NCBI GenBank assembly: GCA_025451135.1
Contig: JANWKW010000023.1
Coordinates: 1-5,528 of the forward strand
Length of the DNA stretch: 5,528 nt
Direction: 5' to 3'
Origin: Vulcanimicrobiia bacterium
GTDB lineage: Bacteria > Vulcanimicrobiota > Vulcanimicrobiia > Vulcanimicrobiales > Vulcanimicrobiaceae
The position numbers were made by a program, and so were the translations under genes. Positions 5,426 to 5,528 of this stretch are shown piece by piece (positions within the stretch are counted from its first letter, which is position 1; each line of letters starts with the position of its first letter). The notes below the pieces were generated by a model that worked only from the letters and a program-made list of their open reading frames with translations, was not told the DNA's origin and did not search any database.

Positions 5426-5501
5426 TCCCGGATAGTTCAGCTGGAAGAACGCCAGACTCTGAATCTGGATGCCGGTGGTTCGAGTCCATCTCCGGGAGCC
5501 A
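5426..5501 (+). tRNA. tRNA-Gln (anticodon CTG)
   Basis: A complete 76-base cloverleaf. The acceptor stem TCCCGGA/TCCGGGA is fully paired, the D stem is GTTC/GAAC, the anticodon stem CCAGA/TCTGG encloses loop CTCTGAA (anticodon CTG, reads CAG), and the T arm is GGTGG-TTCGAGT-CCATC with one G-U pair. Discriminator G is followed by an encoded CCA. The weak U1-A72 pair and G73 are typical of bacterial tRNA-Gln and serve as identity elements for GlnRS or for the GatCAB amidotransferase route. It is the first gene of a tRNA cluster. Confidence 0.95.
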
Positions 5502-5502
5502 C

Positions 5503-5528
5503 GGCCCTATCGTCTAGAGGCCTAGGAC
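5503..5528 (+). tRNA. tRNA-Glu, 5' 26 bases (partial)
   Basis: One base after the CCA of tRNA-Gln, GGCCCTA starts a second tRNA, followed by TC and the D arm GTCTAGAGGCCTAGGAC, a very characteristic tRNA-Glu D arm (GTC/GAC stem). The anticodon lies beyond the window edge, so the identity rests on the D arm and acceptor sequence. Confidence 0.85.

Noticed and set aside
4811..5501. HNH gene plus tRNA as an integrated mobile element at a tRNA attachment site
   Set aside because: The HNH gene lies on the 5' side of the tRNA, there is no integrase or transposase, and I see no repeated tRNA 3' end in the window.

Overview
This is a G+C-rich bacterial chromosomal segment. The lineage cannot be fixed from the sequence. 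Three features lean weakly towards a Terrabacteria-type genome (Actinomycetota, Chloroflexota, Eremiobacterota or similar): a GAAC-N4-GTTC LexA-type operator, a probable leaderless gene, and a GDP-mannose pyrophosphorylase of the mycobacterial ManB kind. This is inference only.

Layout. Four genes read leftward (minus strand). From right to left they are: a mannose-1-phosphate guanylyltransferase-like nucleotidyltransferase (3630-4697); a GT4-type glycosyltransferase (2268-3476); an (alpha/alpha)6-barrel glycosidase-like protein (1217-2227, whose homologous frame continues upstream to about 2278); and the N-terminal half of a UvrD/PcrA-type DNA helicase (1-1162, cut by the window edge). On the right, reading rightward, are a small HNH nuclease (4811-5401), tRNA-Gln(CTG) (5426-5501) and the start of tRNA-Glu (5503 to the window end).

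The three sugar genes fit one pathway. The nucleotidyltransferase would make an activated sugar, probably GDP-mannose. The GT4 enzyme would transfer it. The barrel protein, whose frame all but abuts the GT4 gene with no ordinary start codon, would act on or help build the product. A 153-bp gap before the GT4 gene holds a possible extended -10 promoter, a 10-bp palindrome and two consecutive hairpins in the predicted leader RNA.

The most notable element is the promoter of the HNH gene. A perfect LexA/SOS-box-like palindrome (CGAACATACGTTCG, 4784-4797) lies exactly between a recognisable -35 and -10. The -10 is placed so that transcription would begin at or next to the ATG. This suggests a DNA-damage-inducible, leaderless HNH nuclease carrying two tandem copies of a roughly 43-residue putative DNA-binding repeat. 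The tRNA cluster follows within 25 bp, and its likely promoter overlaps the end of the HNH gene. No CRISPR array, insertion sequence, integrase or phage gene is visible.
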